Shown here one piece after another: positions 38,841 to 53,000 of a DNA stretch of 64,000 nucleotides; position 1 is the first letter of the stretch, and each line of letters begins with the position of its first letter. A program made the translations under genes and the position numbers. The stretch comes from Syngnathus acus (taxonomy: Eukaryota; Chordata; Actinopteri; Syngnathiformes; Syngnathidae): the NCBI RefSeq assembly GCF_901709675.1, contig NC_051090.1, positions 8,327,842 to 8,391,841 of the forward strand, in the 5' to 3' direction. Under the pieces are notes generated by a model. That model did not search any database. It saw only the letters and a program-made list of their open reading frames with translations, and was not told the origin of the DNA.

Positions 38841-39774
38841 TGACTCATTTCGTGCTGGCATCACATGGAGCCCAGGGGCCTTGCGGGATGGCACGTCTTT
38901 GACACCCACGGGAGAGCCCAAACTCGAGAGGCCAAATGTGTCTGAGCCTGCCCACCATTGCTGCTGTCTCGAGTCAGCTGAGCAGAACGTCTCTCACACA
39001 CACAAACACACACACACGCACGCACACACGCGCACACAATTGTCGCAGGTGAAAAAGACTGAACGCGAGCAAGCTGGGTGACACAGCATGTGTGCCGGGG
39101 GGCTTAATAGTGGGGGGTTGTTTGAGAGAATAAATCAGTTTAGTTAATTACTTAGGTAGTTAGTTAACATATGAACTGGTTTAGTCAGAGAGCAGAATAT
39201 GAAAGTTCATTGGTGATTGTGGTTATTAGTGGGATATTCCCCTTTTTGACTGTACAAGTCACTTTCCAAATATCAACGGACACCTTTGACATGGTATTAC
39301 GCGTTAGAGTTGATGTTTTCAAAGCGGCATTGGGCTAGCTGTACCTAAAGTGCGTGCTTAATGACCATGTGTCAAAAAATATATACAATTTAGTAGGGTT
39401 AGTACCTGTTGTTTTTTCATCTCCTCACTACCCATGCCGTGTGACCCTCAATCAGAGGTCATAGGTGGTCCATGTTCGAACCACTGCGAGAGGGGGGACT
39501 ATGTTCTTGAGCCTGGGTTAGTTTCTTTTTAAACATACTTGTCAAGCTCCCGGGGCTATCGTGTTCCAGTTGTGAATAAAAATACAGTGAAAGAGGATGT
39601 GTATATTTAAATAGGCTGACTGTGCAGCTTGTTGATACATACTGTGTGAAGACACACCAGAAACACGGACAAGCGTCTGACACGGAAGTCACTTTATCAT
39701 CCTAAAGCTGTTGTTTGGAATTATATAGATGGAATGATGCATACATTTTACTCTAGCTTGCACTTACTTAAGTA

Positions 39775-39941
39775 CCGTAATTTTCGGACTATAAGTCGCG
39801 TTTTTTTTCATAGTTTGGGTGGGGGGGCGACTTATACTCAGGAGCGACTTATATACATATATATGTTTTTTTTCACTTTTTGGGCATTTTATGGCTGGTG
39901 CGACTTATACTCCGGTGCGACTTATAGTCCGAAAATTACGG
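39775..39941 (+). mobile_element. TA-flanked hairpin MITE, copy 2 (167 bp)
   Basis: It has the same ends as copy 1, CCGTAATTTTCGG and CCGAAAATTACGG, with TA on both sides. It is oriented like copy 3 and differs from it by only a few substitutions and homopolymer indels. It lies in ephb3 intron 1. Confidence 0.92.
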
Positions 39942-40524
39942 TATATGGAATTGGACCAGGAATTTTTAAACACATGTGATGTCCATTACTTTTTTTTTTT
40001 TTAACTTTGTGGACAGTTGAAGCAATGCAGGAGGTTGGCGGGGTTGAGTTAGACAGGAACAGGTCCGCCTTCGGGCTCACTTCCACAGTTTCATTGCCAC
40101 CCTCAGACTTCTCTAACAAATTTAACTGGCAATGCAGGGGGAAAAAAGGTCTTTGATATATTGCATTTCTTTTCAACATTGACAGTTACAGCTGTCTGGA
40201 GAGTGGCCGTAGCCATGTTACTGAGTGCCTTCAGGCAGCAAAAAAGCCACTTTACCTGGTTTCAGTTTGGCAGGGCTTGTTAAATATATCACAGGCATCG
40301 GGCCGGAACCTACAATGTCACAATTTGGTAAATTGAATATTTTTCACAAATCCATACAATACTCTTAGTCCACATGTGTGGGTGTTATTTTACAAATTAC
40401 GCTGGACATTTTTTTTTTTTTTTACAAAATCTTAAATCAGGGATGTAAGTATAATTTCCAGGTTTTTTTTTGTTTTTTTTTTTTGCTCTGATTACAAATC
40501 TGGTGTTTTTTAACACATCAAGTT

Positions 40525-40526
<2 letters not shown>

Positions 40527-40574
<48 letters not shown>
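40527..40574. repeat. (AAT)n microsatellite
   Basis: About 16 AAT units in intron 1. The - strand poly-leucine frame is an artefact. Confidence 0.95.
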
Positions 40575-40575
<1 letters not shown>

Positions 40576-42085
40576 TGACGTGATTATGTTTCATAATATT
40601 TATGAATTAAGGGTCAGGATCATAAAAACAATTATTTTTTGTTTTGAAATGTCATCGCTATAAACTACAACACATAGTAAAATCTGTATTGTGAAAACTT
40701 TTATAGGTCTAATTAAACTAAAAAGATAATATTTTTAAAAAAAAGATAAAATAGAAAAAAGCAAATACATTTTTAAATCATGTAACCTATTAATAGTGTG
40801 AGGCCGGTGTTAATTTGGTAGGATTCACAAAAGGATAATTAATCAGAGTAAATTTGGGAAGGCACAAGTGTGCATTTTATGCTTTAGTGAGGAAATCAGT
40901 AGGCCTACTCATGTTAATCAGTGCACCTCACTGGTTCCTGTCACATTTTTTCCACTTCTCATGTGCGCTGTCAAAACCATTCATCACCTGTACTTCGAAA
41001 AGGCTCACAAACTCAACGAGACCTCGTCTTCTATCATAAATGGAGGACACAAACAGCAGCAGTTTTAAAGACTCTCATGTTTTCAGCAATGCAATGTGTT
41101 TACTAGCACATCTTTAACGCTCACTCCAGCACATTTCAGTTGAAGCGGTACCAATCACACGTGACCTTTTGGCGTGATATTTACATAATCCCAACGGTCC
41201 CGTGGCGTTGCCTCCTGCGGACACTGCCAGCTGCGGCAGCATTTATTTAACCTTACTTCAAGTTAGACCTGAGTCTCCCTGACATGCTGACTTTAATGTT
41301 TAGGGGAGTGCAATACTTAGGAGACAATAAAAAGACTAGAAAGCCTGAATGTCCACTTACATCACACTCATTGGGCAATTGAGCAAATGTGGAAGTGCTA
41401 CTTTTTTTTTTTTTTTGCTTTGGGTGTTTAATGACTCTGCCAGTCATCACACCTGTCCATTTGGTAACAGCAGGACAGTTGTTAAACAGAAGGTGTGACA
41501 CCAGTTGTTTGGACATAAACATCTTTGTCCAGATTTATACTGAATTTAGAGTTTGAAAAATTTGAAAAAAATAAATAAATAAAATATCACTTCACTGATG
41601 CATTTTTGAGAGTATTACAAGGAGTAAGAATTATCATTTTAATTATATTTATTTTATTGTTATTTTTTTCAATTAATCAATTTGATTAGTAGAGTGTGAT
41701 GTGTATTGAAGCCACCTTTTGGAGCGCAAAATCTTCATGCCATACATGGCCGCTTGACCATCATAAATGAGCACAAGTAAATTAATTATTACATTTATTT
41801 TTCCATCAACAACTGCAAATAACCTCAGATTGAATTCCCATCTACTTAAATTGTATGTTACTGAAGCATTTTTCAGTCGTTCATTTCAATGCTTGTGACG
41901 CGGGCATTGTCACTTTTAACAGGGTTTCAACAATGAAGTCTAATTGCAGAGCACCAAATAAAAATGCTGCACAATACCATCTGACCCTAACCCTAACCCT
42001 GCCTCAGTGCCAAGTCCAGCCACAAACAGCTTCCCTGTCTCCTTTCACACCCCACCAAAATCCCTTCTAACCTTTCATTTCTCCT

Positions 42086-42139
42086 CACACACACACACAT
42101 TCTCGCATACGTACATACACACACACACACACACACACA
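42086..42139. repeat. (CA)n microsatellite, two runs
   Basis: Two CA runs separated by about 20 bp, in intron 1. Confidence 0.9.
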
Positions 42140-43616
42140 AGAAGTGGCAGTTGCTTAATAAGGTGGCCAATGACCATCCACATGTGCACATTACCTTCAC
42201 TCAATGCACATGCACCAATCACTGTCCAAATTCACACCCACCTGCTTCTTAGGGTCACACTTTGCGTCCACTTCCATCCATTCCACCACTAATGAATCAA
42301 TCAGCTGGTACCATTCGTTTCATTGCTGTCAGACCCCATCGATCAGCCCATTTCTCACAGTCGCAACAGAGCAGCAGGGGAGCTTGGAGATTGAGAGTGA
42401 AGAAGAGCTTTGAAATATACAGACAGTTCAAAGACTTAAGACTTTCTTATCTGCTATACTCCTCCTGAATTATGGCATTGGGATGTTGGGTAGCAATGTG
42501 TATGCGTGTTTGCATTTGATGAGAGGAAAGAAGGGAGCTTTCTGGAGTTTGTTCATGGTGTCTGACCTTGTGTTTTTACTTTGGCAAAAGTTGTGGTTGC
42601 AAACTTTCAACTTAATGGGTGGCAAGAGAAAACAGGAGGAACTTAGAGAATAAAGTTCACAGCCAGGCATTCTTATTATTTGACATACATATCTACACAT
42701 TTGTTTCATTGCTTTTATACTTTCTGCTTGAATAAAAATAATAATGGAATTTTATGGCAATAATTGCTGGTTTATTCAATGACTTGACACCACGATATTG
42801 AAAGTGACCTAATTTTGCTGAATTATTATTAATTAATTTGATTTTATGTTTTGCAGCGTACGTGTCAAATAATCAAATATAGTGTAACCCTCATTTAATG
42901 TTGATAATTCAGTTAAAAAAATGAAATCCATGAATTATGTTGATTCACTACACAGCGTAATGTCCCATAATTGTAAGCCAATAAGAATCCACTAAAATAA
43001 TTTTAATTATTACATAATAAATAAAAAATATTACTTTTTAATATAAAAATTATGGTAGAAATTGGCCCTCTGAAGAGTGTTTTTTTAATTAATCTTTATG
43101 CGTTTTATCTTTTGAATTGATTCTACCTTTTTGTGTAATGGTTTCAAAACACGATCTCTGGGTAAGTCGTGATTGCAAGTGTAACAGTAGCTTCTATTTA
43201 ATATGCAAAAGGCTCTATTTTCCCCAATATCAAAACTGTGTTCAGCAAAAGGTGAAAAACATTATTTTGTTTAATACATGATTAATTTTCAATCGTGAGG
43301 CGGCGTTTGGTTGTCGTGCAGCACGGCAGACGAGCCAAAAAATGGGCTCATCCAGAAATAAAGCTTCCTTTCATTTGCTTCACCTTTCATTCATTTTATT
43401 TGGCTTCTCTTCCTCTGAGTCTTGCCTCAAGCTGTTGTTTCCATTTTTCCTCACCACTCTTCTGCTGCAACCACTCGTCATTTCTGCCTCATCTTGTCAC
43501 AAATACAGTGGGCCCTAATTATAGTATTATTGTCCTCTCCCTGTTATCTCATGTCTGTTTGATGTATTTGATGTAAAAATTCTAGAGAGCACATGAGACA
43601 GATGCTACAGTATTTA

Positions 43617-43786
43617 CCGTAATTTTCGGACTATAAGTCGCGGTTTTTTTTCATAGTTTGGGTGGGGGGGCGACTTATACTCAGGAGCGATTTATATACA
43701 TATATATGGTTTTTTTTCACTTTTTTGGGCATTTTATGGCTGGTGCGACTTATACTCCGGTGCGACTTATAGTCCGAAAATTATGG
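43617..43786 (+). mobile_element. TA-flanked hairpin MITE, copy 3 (170 bp)
   Basis: It is nearly identical to copy 2, 3.7 kb upstream of it in the same orientation, with TA flanks at 43615-43616 and 43787-43788. One end base differs (TTATGG rather than TTACGG). It lies in ephb3 intron 1. Confidence 0.92.
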
Positions 43787-46700
43787 TATTGTTCACTGTG
43801 TAGAGGTGCCTACTACTGATAAAGAGACTGACTCTTGCAAAACCTCTGTAATTGTAAATTGAACAACGACAGACTGTCAATAAAAAGCAAAAGCAAATTA
43901 AATCCCCACAATTCAACATTTCCCCCTGCATCCACTGAAGGCATCACAAATGCAGGTGTACACAAATCAAATCAACTTACATCTTGGATATACGTTCTTT
44001 TCGCAAGGTTGCCCCCCCCCCCCCACACACACACACACCACCAATACATGTTCGATGTCTGTCAACATGAGCCGTGCAAAGTTTTGACTAAGTGGGGTGG
44101 AATGCAAAAAGAATGCACCTCCACACAGCAGGACAAATTGCCACAGGGGGTGTCAAGAAGTGGTATGCGGGGTCTAGTTTTTAAATGCCTAAGAGAAAAA
44201 GTGTGAAAAGAAGCAGAAGAAAGTTGTAAGTGTGAAGGGGAACACGCACTCACAGGAGTCAAATAACCCCTAGCCAGATGAGGGTCTGGGGGTCAAGTGG
44301 AAGGGGGGGGGGTGTCTGGGGTGTGGTTGGGGGAGAGTTGTGGAGAATTATAATGTTTAAGCCTCCAGTGTCAGGAAGGGGATACAAAAGCATTACCTCC
44401 ATTGCCACTTTTGGCCTTTCCCAATCCCCAAAGGGAGGGGTGGTGGTGGTGGATAGGAGGGTTGTGATGATTAGCGATTCAATTTGGTTTACCATCAATC
44501 AATGCCTCAAAGATAGACAGGATTGCTGCGATATTCCATCCTTGCAAACAGATTGGCTCAGCCCCTCTTGAGATTCCCCCCCCCCCCACACACACATACA
44601 CTTTGTTAATTACGCACCCACCCTGACCTTGCTTTTACTTATTTATGAATCTGTGCTACGACCAGGGCTGGAAATCCTTTGCTCCCCCCCCAATTAGTCC
44701 GTTGCTAATGGTGCTTCTTTCAGACAATCCATACAGTCCCAGTAATGGCTGCTGACCCCAGTTTTTTTTTCTATGTAAAGCACCACCCTGACCTTGATGT
44801 TTCATAAAACACTTTCTAGCGATATGTTCCTGTGATACTAAGTGCTCCACATAATGAAAAATCTATCTAAACAATTCCTCACCTATTTATTAGCCTAAGA
44901 ATAGAGCAACTCATGTTAGACTTGGCTGTCATTAAAAATGGATGAAAACTTGGAGGAACAGGATGGCGGACTTGGTGTTTGTGAAATATTAACACTTTCC
45001 CAGGGCAGCAAAAGCGCTGGAGAAGTAACACACTTTTTCTACTTTGTCATCTTTTTATAGCTCAGTTATTGCAATACTTTCAAAGCTCAGGACAAGAGAT
45101 TTTAGAGTACATTAAGTTACTTCTGAATCACAGAATCATTGGGCAGATTCTGATGCCGCTGCCTGTTTTGTGCCCACTACTGAGGAGGGATATTTGTAGT
45201 TTATGGGTTAAACAAGAATTGGCTGCAAGAATGGAAACAACAGTTACTGTTATAGCCTTGAGTGAGCCACACCAGTAGATAAAGTCATACGGGTAACTTA
45301 AATCCAATAATTACTGTAGCTACAAATCTACCAACACAAACATCCCATGCCCAAAAAAAGCCTTTTCCTCTGCTTTCAATGACGATGCCAATGCCTGGGG
45401 TCAGTTGGTCCAATCTGTTGTGGCCTTGGTGTAGTGAAAGGAGAATCCCATTAACAGTTGTCCCAAGTGGACCAGCATCCCTGGGGAGCCATTTTTAACC
45501 TCACCACTTTGATTGGTTCACTGTCAGGTCCAATGACTAATCGGGCCAATGCTGATCCACACCCAAGAGTTGGAGCGTTTCAGACTCCACCTAACTTACT
45601 ATCGAGACCTCCCAAGAGGATTAGGGTTGTGCAGGGATGTACGTGGAAGAGAAGTGATGAATGGAAAGTCATATGTTTTGCTTCTCCAGTAAGAGAGAGA
45701 CAAAAAGGTTGTTGTTCACGCTCTTAAGATTGCTTCGGTTGTCACACATACTGCTTTCGTTAATGGGCCAGTTTAGGCATTAACAGGAAGATTGTTATTT
45801 TTTAACATAATATATGCTAGAAGGGGTGGGCAGGTGAGGTAAACCCCTTGGTGACTAATAAAGTTATTAAAGTTAATTATTTTCTTTTAACACATTTCTC
45901 TTTGTGGAAGAATTTGAACTTGTGTTAATCTTATCCACTGCATTTAGAAAAATGAATATATCTGACTGATTTACCTATTTCATAGATGATCCTGTTAAAC
46001 GTGAATAAAAATGACCAAATATGTAAAATATCCGTCAGACTCTGCAGCACTGTAAAATATTCAGTATAAATGTTATTATATACATTATATTACTGACGTT
46101 TGTTGGTTCCCCGAATGACCTTATCGGTAGTGCTCTATGCAAACATTCATGAAAATCTGTGCTTTGACTATTCAGGATAACCTGTGGCAATGACTCGTGC
46201 ATGCGCTCAAACGTGCATTGTGCGCTCCATGAATCCATCAGTCGATGCCTTTTGGCCTTGTGTGCCTGTGGAGGTGGGTGAGGTGTGACGAATGATGGGT
46301 CATATCCTTCTCCTCCCAAGTCGTCAGCTGTAGTAGCACATTATTGGAGAGTGAATAATACATTAGCCTACAGCATAGCCCACAAAATATGTTGAGGTCT
46401 GGTATAGGTGACTACATTAAAAAAAAAAAAGTGTATCTTCAGGGCAACCAGGTTCAAAGAGGGATGACATTCAACTCTAAGGTTAATAATTTTATCATCT
46501 CAAAGGGTCGCGTGGGGAAATTTGTTGAAATTTCACAGTTTAGGATTTTTCCTTCAAGGTGAGAAACTTCAACATACCTCACTTAAAGTTTAGTGTGTAA
46601 TGTTCTTGGTATTTTGCCAATGATGTACAAGGACTTTTTTTCTTCTGAGATTTATGCTACCTCAAGGTAGCTTTGAGGACAACAGAACACCTCCAGATTA

Positions 46701-48161
46701 AAGAACCATAAAGCAGACAAACACCTGGCCGCTTGGCTGCTTTGAATCTAATCGAGTCACCATACACTGAGAGAGTCTTGTGCATGGGTCAGTGATGCAA
46801 GAGGTTCTGGAATTTTGATGGGATTATTTAGACATCCATCTTGCGAGGATGATGGTGTTATGAGTTTGTTTGTGCCTTTGGTTGAGAAAGATGGATTGCC
46901 TAGTTTCAAAGTGTGGAGTATCCAAAGCCAGTCTGTTTTTGTGTCTCATGCCAATTCACAGAGGTCTTTATGTAATTGAAACGGGCCTGTGAAAACCCCC
47001 TTGCCATATGGACCCCAGAAGAATTGGTTGTCTGTCCATCCGTCAATTTCTTTTAATTGCCCAGAACATGTGCCCGGGTTATCTATCCAGTGGTTTCTCC
47101 ATGGCTTAAATACATTAATATCTAATAGGCCTTGGGACCACACCACTCCCTGACCGTCAGACTGACCAGATAATGCAGTCAACCTCAGCACATCAACATC
47201 TTGCACTGTCCTCAAATATTCTTTTTATCTAATGCAGTTTTACTGTGAGATAGTAGAATATTCAAATTTCTTCACAAAACATAAAATGACGTAACTGCAT
47301 CAGACTAATTTTCAGTAGATCGTTACATCAAGTAAGTCAGAATCAGAATGAATATTATTGTCGCGTCAAATCCTTTCATACTGTCCCCAAGCTTGCCAAC
47401 AGTTGAATATAGTATAGTCTAGTTTACTAAATATCTGATGTTCCCATTTTTGTGTCTAGTCTTGGATTTGCCAAAATAATTTCTTTGGTTTATTTTAATG
47501 CACGGTGCCACGTTGGAAACGGATGTGACGTCAGGTGGTTGACTGGGCCGTGCCTCACCCATAAAATTGAAACTTTTTTGAAGAAAGGTGAAGAAACATA
47601 ATGCCAACAATAATAGTTATTATTTGCAAGTCACTCATTCAAAAATAGAAAATGATCCCACGAGGAATGAGATCCTGTAACAATTTAATTTAGTGTATAT
47701 TTACAGACTCAACATTACCTACCGCCAGGTAAACATTCATATTCTGGAAACTAAATAAGATTTTGTATGCATGTTTTTTCCTGCTGCTCATTTTTAAACA
47801 GGCATCTACAGCTATATTCTCACTCATTGATGGCAAAATACAAATGAGAACACTTATGAGACAATGCAGGGGGAACTGGAAGAGCAAACAAGCCAGACTG
47901 TAATTGTCGTGTATGCCTAGCGCCATTTTTAAATTGTCAAAAAAATTGGCAGTAACAGTGCAGATGAAAACCCTTGTCGGCTGTAGTAAAACAAGGTGAA
48001 CGCAACTAAACCTGACAGTATACATAATAGGGCATATTAAAACTTGAAGGCAGGTTATAGCGGGATGGGAAGCGTATGTATTTCCCAGCATCTCTAATAC
48101 TTAATCGCCGCCTACAACTCTTCTAAAACTAAGCCATGTGTTTAATTTACCCACAATGCCT

Positions 48162-48216
48162 GCCGTGTGTGTGTGTGTGTGTGTGCGTGTGTGTGCGTGC
48201 GTGCGTGCGTGCGTGT
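48162..48216. repeat. (GT)n-(GTGC)n microsatellite
   Basis: A GT run merging into GTGC units, in intron 1. Confidence 0.92.
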
Positions 48217-48773
48217 GTGAGAGCGACAGAGAATATAAATTCACTGTGCAGTGTGTATGGGAATAACAGATTTCTATGTATGTTTTGGTACAAGCAATGG
48301 ATTAGTATATGGATTGTTGACAGAAAACTTTAATTGTCAATCATTTGTTTAGCAGCATTATGCAGTACTCCCCATGCTGTTGCTGACTGGAGCTACATTG
48401 TTGGGGTCACAAACAAGCTGCCCAGGCCATCATAGATATTCTGATAGACTTGAATACAGAGAAATATATATATATATTCCAGGGTGCTCTACATTTCGAG
48501 GTAAAGGTGACTGCCTGGTACAAGTGTAAACATAGCCTGAGTCTATTGTGGTAGGATTCATGTCAATCATAAGTGCAGTGATTCAATTAATTATGTGGTA
48601 AGATTATAACAGTGTAATGAGAAGTAACACCTACGGCGGTTCATTTTTTCTTTTTCTTTTTAAATTCTATGCAGCTCTACTGGATTTAATGGACAATATT
48701 AAGAAGGGCAAACAGATATTAATTAGCACTGCCGTAACAATGTCTGTATATATATTTTTTTTACTTCACTGCT

Positions 48774-48834
48774 CAGTCTGTCTGTCTGTCTGTCTGTCTA
48801 TCTGTCGCTCGCTCTCTCTCTTTCTCTCTCTCTC
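48774..48834. repeat. (TCTG)n-(CT)n composite
   Basis: TCTG tetranucleotides followed by a CT tract, in intron 1. Confidence 0.88.
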
Positions 48835-49889
48835 TTCACAGTTTCTATCCACACTGGTTCATTAGCGGCCGTTTTAGCTGCTCAAGAGGTGATTTCCATC
48901 TACGCAATAGAGGTCTAACAAGTCAAGTTATTACAGCAGCCAAGTGTGGGATTAATGAACTTGATGGTGATTAAAAATCAGGGTCCACTAATATCTTGCA
49001 GTAGGAGAGTGGAAAGTGGGAGAGAGAGACATAGTGTGGTCAGTCACTTGTATTTACGCAAACATTTAAGGGTGGCACCCTGAATCAAAACAAAACAATT
49101 GACTCATAAATAATTAGAATCTCTGCAGTATGTCACTCACTTAATGTCATTTATGCCGAACAAAGGACATTTATCTGCCAGTACTTCAAGAAATGAAATC
49201 CAATTGCCTGGATAAATACATGAACCCATTTTAGTTGCCTCTTCTTTGTCATAATGGACCATAAACAATTGCTTAAGTGCAATTAACAAACACAAGCAAA
49301 CTGAAATTAGACCATTTCGTAACAGTGGGTAATGCTGCTGCCAAACTTTTGTTGCAAAAGCACTTCTTTACCCCAATGCCTGGAAGCAGAACAACTCAAA
49401 ATTTGAAAACAGACAAAAGGATTTTTTTTTTATGGGGCAAAAATAAAGGACAAACACAGATTACCTGCCCAGTGTTTCCTGTAAATAACTTCTCTAAAAG
49501 TCCATGTGTGCAGTTATTCCTCATTGCATAACTGGAATCTAACTGGAGTGTCCCAATGGTTTAAGTGACACTCCCTTGCTTCTTTGTACTTACGAGTAAA
49601 TAGAAACAGATATCTGTACATAAATATGATCTTGGCGGATGTGAATTTGAATGCCTTGCATAGAAAAAGGTTTTGTGTGTCGATGCTTGTCATTCACACA
49701 CGCCCTCAGAGCCCTGACTTGCCAGGTGACATTCCACACTTCAACCTCCCTTTTGTTCTCACAGTTTTTGGCCTGAGTGCCTAATCACTGGGCAGGCAGG
49801 TAAGCTGTAACAAGCCACCTACCTTCTTTTTATTGAACCGTTGTGAGAAGATAAAATTCCACATCTCCTTAGCTTTTGTTTTGTCCCTT

Positions 49890-50085
49890 TTTTTTGGCCT
49901 GTAGCTGAAGTGTAATTACTCATCAGCTAAAATTCCCCACCTGCATTCATTTCCTAATTTTAATTTAATACGTTTTCTTCCTTACAGGTAACAAGGGCAT
50001 ACCTGGGAAATTAATGAGACATTAATAATGGAATTGATAATTACCGTACAACATCTCAATACACCACATAATTAGTCAAGAGACA
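49890..50085. other. Candidate conserved noncoding block (homeobox-site rich)
   Basis: This contains a dense set of TAAT-type sites: GTGTAATTACTCATCAG, CCTAATTTTAATTTAATACG, GAAATTAATGAGACATTAAT and GATAATTACCG, with little simple repeat. The pattern resembles vertebrate developmental enhancers. Conservation cannot be tested here, so the call is inference. Confidence 0.3.
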
Positions 50086-53000
50086 TCTTTTTTTTTTTCC
50101 ACGTCAAGCCTGTGCAAATTGGTCCAACTTTAATTCAACTCTTTGTTTATTCTATACATTTCCATTGAGAAGCAGAAAAGAAACAAGCAAACCTCAAAGA
50201 CTTTTGGTTTTTGCCACCGCAATGTTTTTCAAACTGTGTTAAAGTAATTGGAAGCCACTGGTATGTGGAACATGTAGACCGCGCTGGGGTTTTGCCCCTT
50301 ATTGCAGACTCGCAGGCAGCTGTTCCGGGTGGAACAGGAAGTGGAAATCTTTAATTAGATTCAACATTTCATTACTTGATGTTCTGGAAGTGTATTTGAA
50401 AGTGATCCGATACGATGGCAGATGACGGTATTAGGAAAAAATTGCATGAAGGCGAATCCATGAAAAAGAAAGACTGAGTAAGAGAAAGAGACGAAGCTTG
50501 GTGTGCTCAGCCTTTTTCTTGTGGGGTTGAGCCATTCAAAAAGCTGTGGCTTTCATTCAATAGCCATGTTCCAGTTCTTTCTAGAGTTCAGCCCAATGAA
50601 TAAAAAGGATTTGTGTGTTCGTGCGAAAAAGAGACAGACAGACAAAGAAAGAAAGAGAAAATAAGAGAGCCATTCATGCTATTATTTTTCATACTCTTTC
50701 TACTTGTGATAATGTTTACATTAGTAATACACTGTGCACATTAGCATATGCATATAAGCTCCAGCTCCCATGTCGAAGGCTTCGCTCAAAATCTTCTTGA
50801 CTGGGCAGCACAACAACTCCCCCCCACCACTGTATAAAAATATGTGAGTGTTTATAGATTTGTGTTGGAGAATGATTAGAACCACAGCGGGACAATCAAA
50901 TAACCATAGACCTTGAACAAAAGGGGTATTTAATTTACTTACATCCATTCTGATTATTGGATTCACACAAACACTGCAGCAAAGTGTTTATATTAAAATT
51001 CATGCAAGAACATGCTGCTTGGATATCCCATTGCCCCTTTTGTCAGTGCTGGATGTATAGGGGGGTTTTCCGATTGTGGATATTGAAGTTGGCACAGAAA
51101 TAGAGTAAACAAAAAAAAAAAGGCGCATGTCATAGAAGCGACCACAGGGAGGATGGTAGTGAAGTAGATGATGGCTCCCTAGGCTACGGTAATGCAATGA
51201 GAAGAAAACAGGCCCCGTCAGGCTGCATGTGAGACACTTGAGGGAACATATTGTAGATGTCTGAGCACAAACACACAGGATCTCTCTGAAGGTCTATGTA
51301 TGTCAGTGTGCCAAAAACATTGTGGCAATAAATGCCGATGATGCTTTAGGGAATAGTGAACACCTCTTGTTGTCTTATGTCTCCTTTGTCAACTTTACAC
51401 CCACCTTCACCTTCCATGTTCTCTATTTCTCTTGCATTGTTTGGTCTTTCTTTCTTTGTCTCTTGCTTGGAACATCTCTTTTCTCCCATACTTACAAAAT
51501 AAATTGTGTTTGATAGCATAAAAAAATTGCTTCCACTTTGTAACTGCGCTGCTTGGTGGTAACCAGGCAGAGGAACCAGGTAATTTTTTTGTCTCTCTCA
51601 AAGACAAAATAGAGAGATAGCTTTTACATTCTGTCTTATAAATAGGAATGGTTGAATGGTGGTAATGATAAAGTTGGGAGTTTAGATGAGTGTTGGTTGC
51701 TTGTTATTTTGGTTTGTTTCAAGTCTTTTTATAGCAGCTTGAGATGTGCTCTGCCTGTGCATGCTGTGTGTTTGCCTCTCATCTCCGCAACGGTCTCATA
51801 AATCAATCAGAGCTTGCTGAGGTTGCACTTATTCCACATTGGGGTTTAAATATGAGTTTTATATCAGGTAATACAGCCTCCATAGGGGGGCTGAGGTGAA
51901 ATCAACAGCTTTAGATTTTCAAACCAACACACACACAGTCTAGATTACTCAGTCTCGCTTCCTTTCTTACACTGACTAATACAAACGCATACACGCGAAC
52001 GTACGTAAAATTCGACAAGATCAGTATTTCCATATGCAGATCCGCCGAGTGCAGGCGAACGTGCTCCCTGCCCGCTTGTTTGCATTTTTCAGTCGCAGAC
52101 AACTGAGTCATTCACCAGAAAATCAGATGATGGCATCAAGGAATCTCACGCGAAGGCAAACATTATTCAAGTCAGCCGGTGTTTGGTCACAGCAATCCAA
52201 TTGCTGACTCAAATAGTATTTACTATCTGTTGAATTAGAACTTGAAGCTGAAATAAATTGCTAAATATAAAACATGAAAATGGGGGTGGAGAAATTACTT
52301 CAAGGGTAAAAACTGCTTCATTTTGTTCCATGGAATGTCATGTAAACATCCCATGCCCGCTGAGAAAGCTGGCCCTGTGATGATATCCTGCATGTGGTTA
52401 AATACAGACCTGATGCCCTTAACTTTTACAAATGAGTAAGGCATCTTTCCAAAGTATGACGTGAACTCTTGTGAAACCTTTGATGCCGGTTGAGTGTAAT
52501 TTATTGTCCAGAATTTATTTTTCTTATTGTTGAGAGAAAATCAAACAGAGGATGACAACATCTGTACTTTTTGATGATGTCAGCATTAGACGCTGCGATT
52601 AGTGTTCTATTAGAAATCCTCATTTTACGTAACAAGATGACAGTGTCAGACAACCTCTCATGAATCAGCACAGCGGGAATGACTCCTTTTACACAAAAGC
52701 CTCAAAGTTTTGTGTCAACCTATGAAGCAGAATTGTACAAAATCGTCAGCCAACACATGAGAACTCTGTTATTTAGTCATGAGTGAGCAATCTTGTGAGA
52801 CCAGTGCACGCATGAAGATAAGAGCGCGTGTGTTCAATGAAAAGACACGCTCAGACAGGAAGACAAATGTGGAATGTCAAGGATAGAAAATGAAACCTTT
52901 TACATTACCTTATCAGATTTTAAATGTTAGCAACTAAAAAAGTTGAAAGTTCAAAGCAATCAAATAAGTCAAATGTAGCAATATTTCATTCATACTTCGA

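Noticed and set aside
38667-39081. Cys-Val and His-Thr repeat frames
   Set aside because: They are translations of the GT/CA microsatellites.
41984-42001. Telomere-like CCCTAACCCTAACCCT
   Set aside because: Only about two and a half units, too short to call an interstitial telomere.
47331-47395. Possible AGAATCAGAATCAG-type dispersed fish repeat
   Set aside because: The match is too short and degraded to assign.
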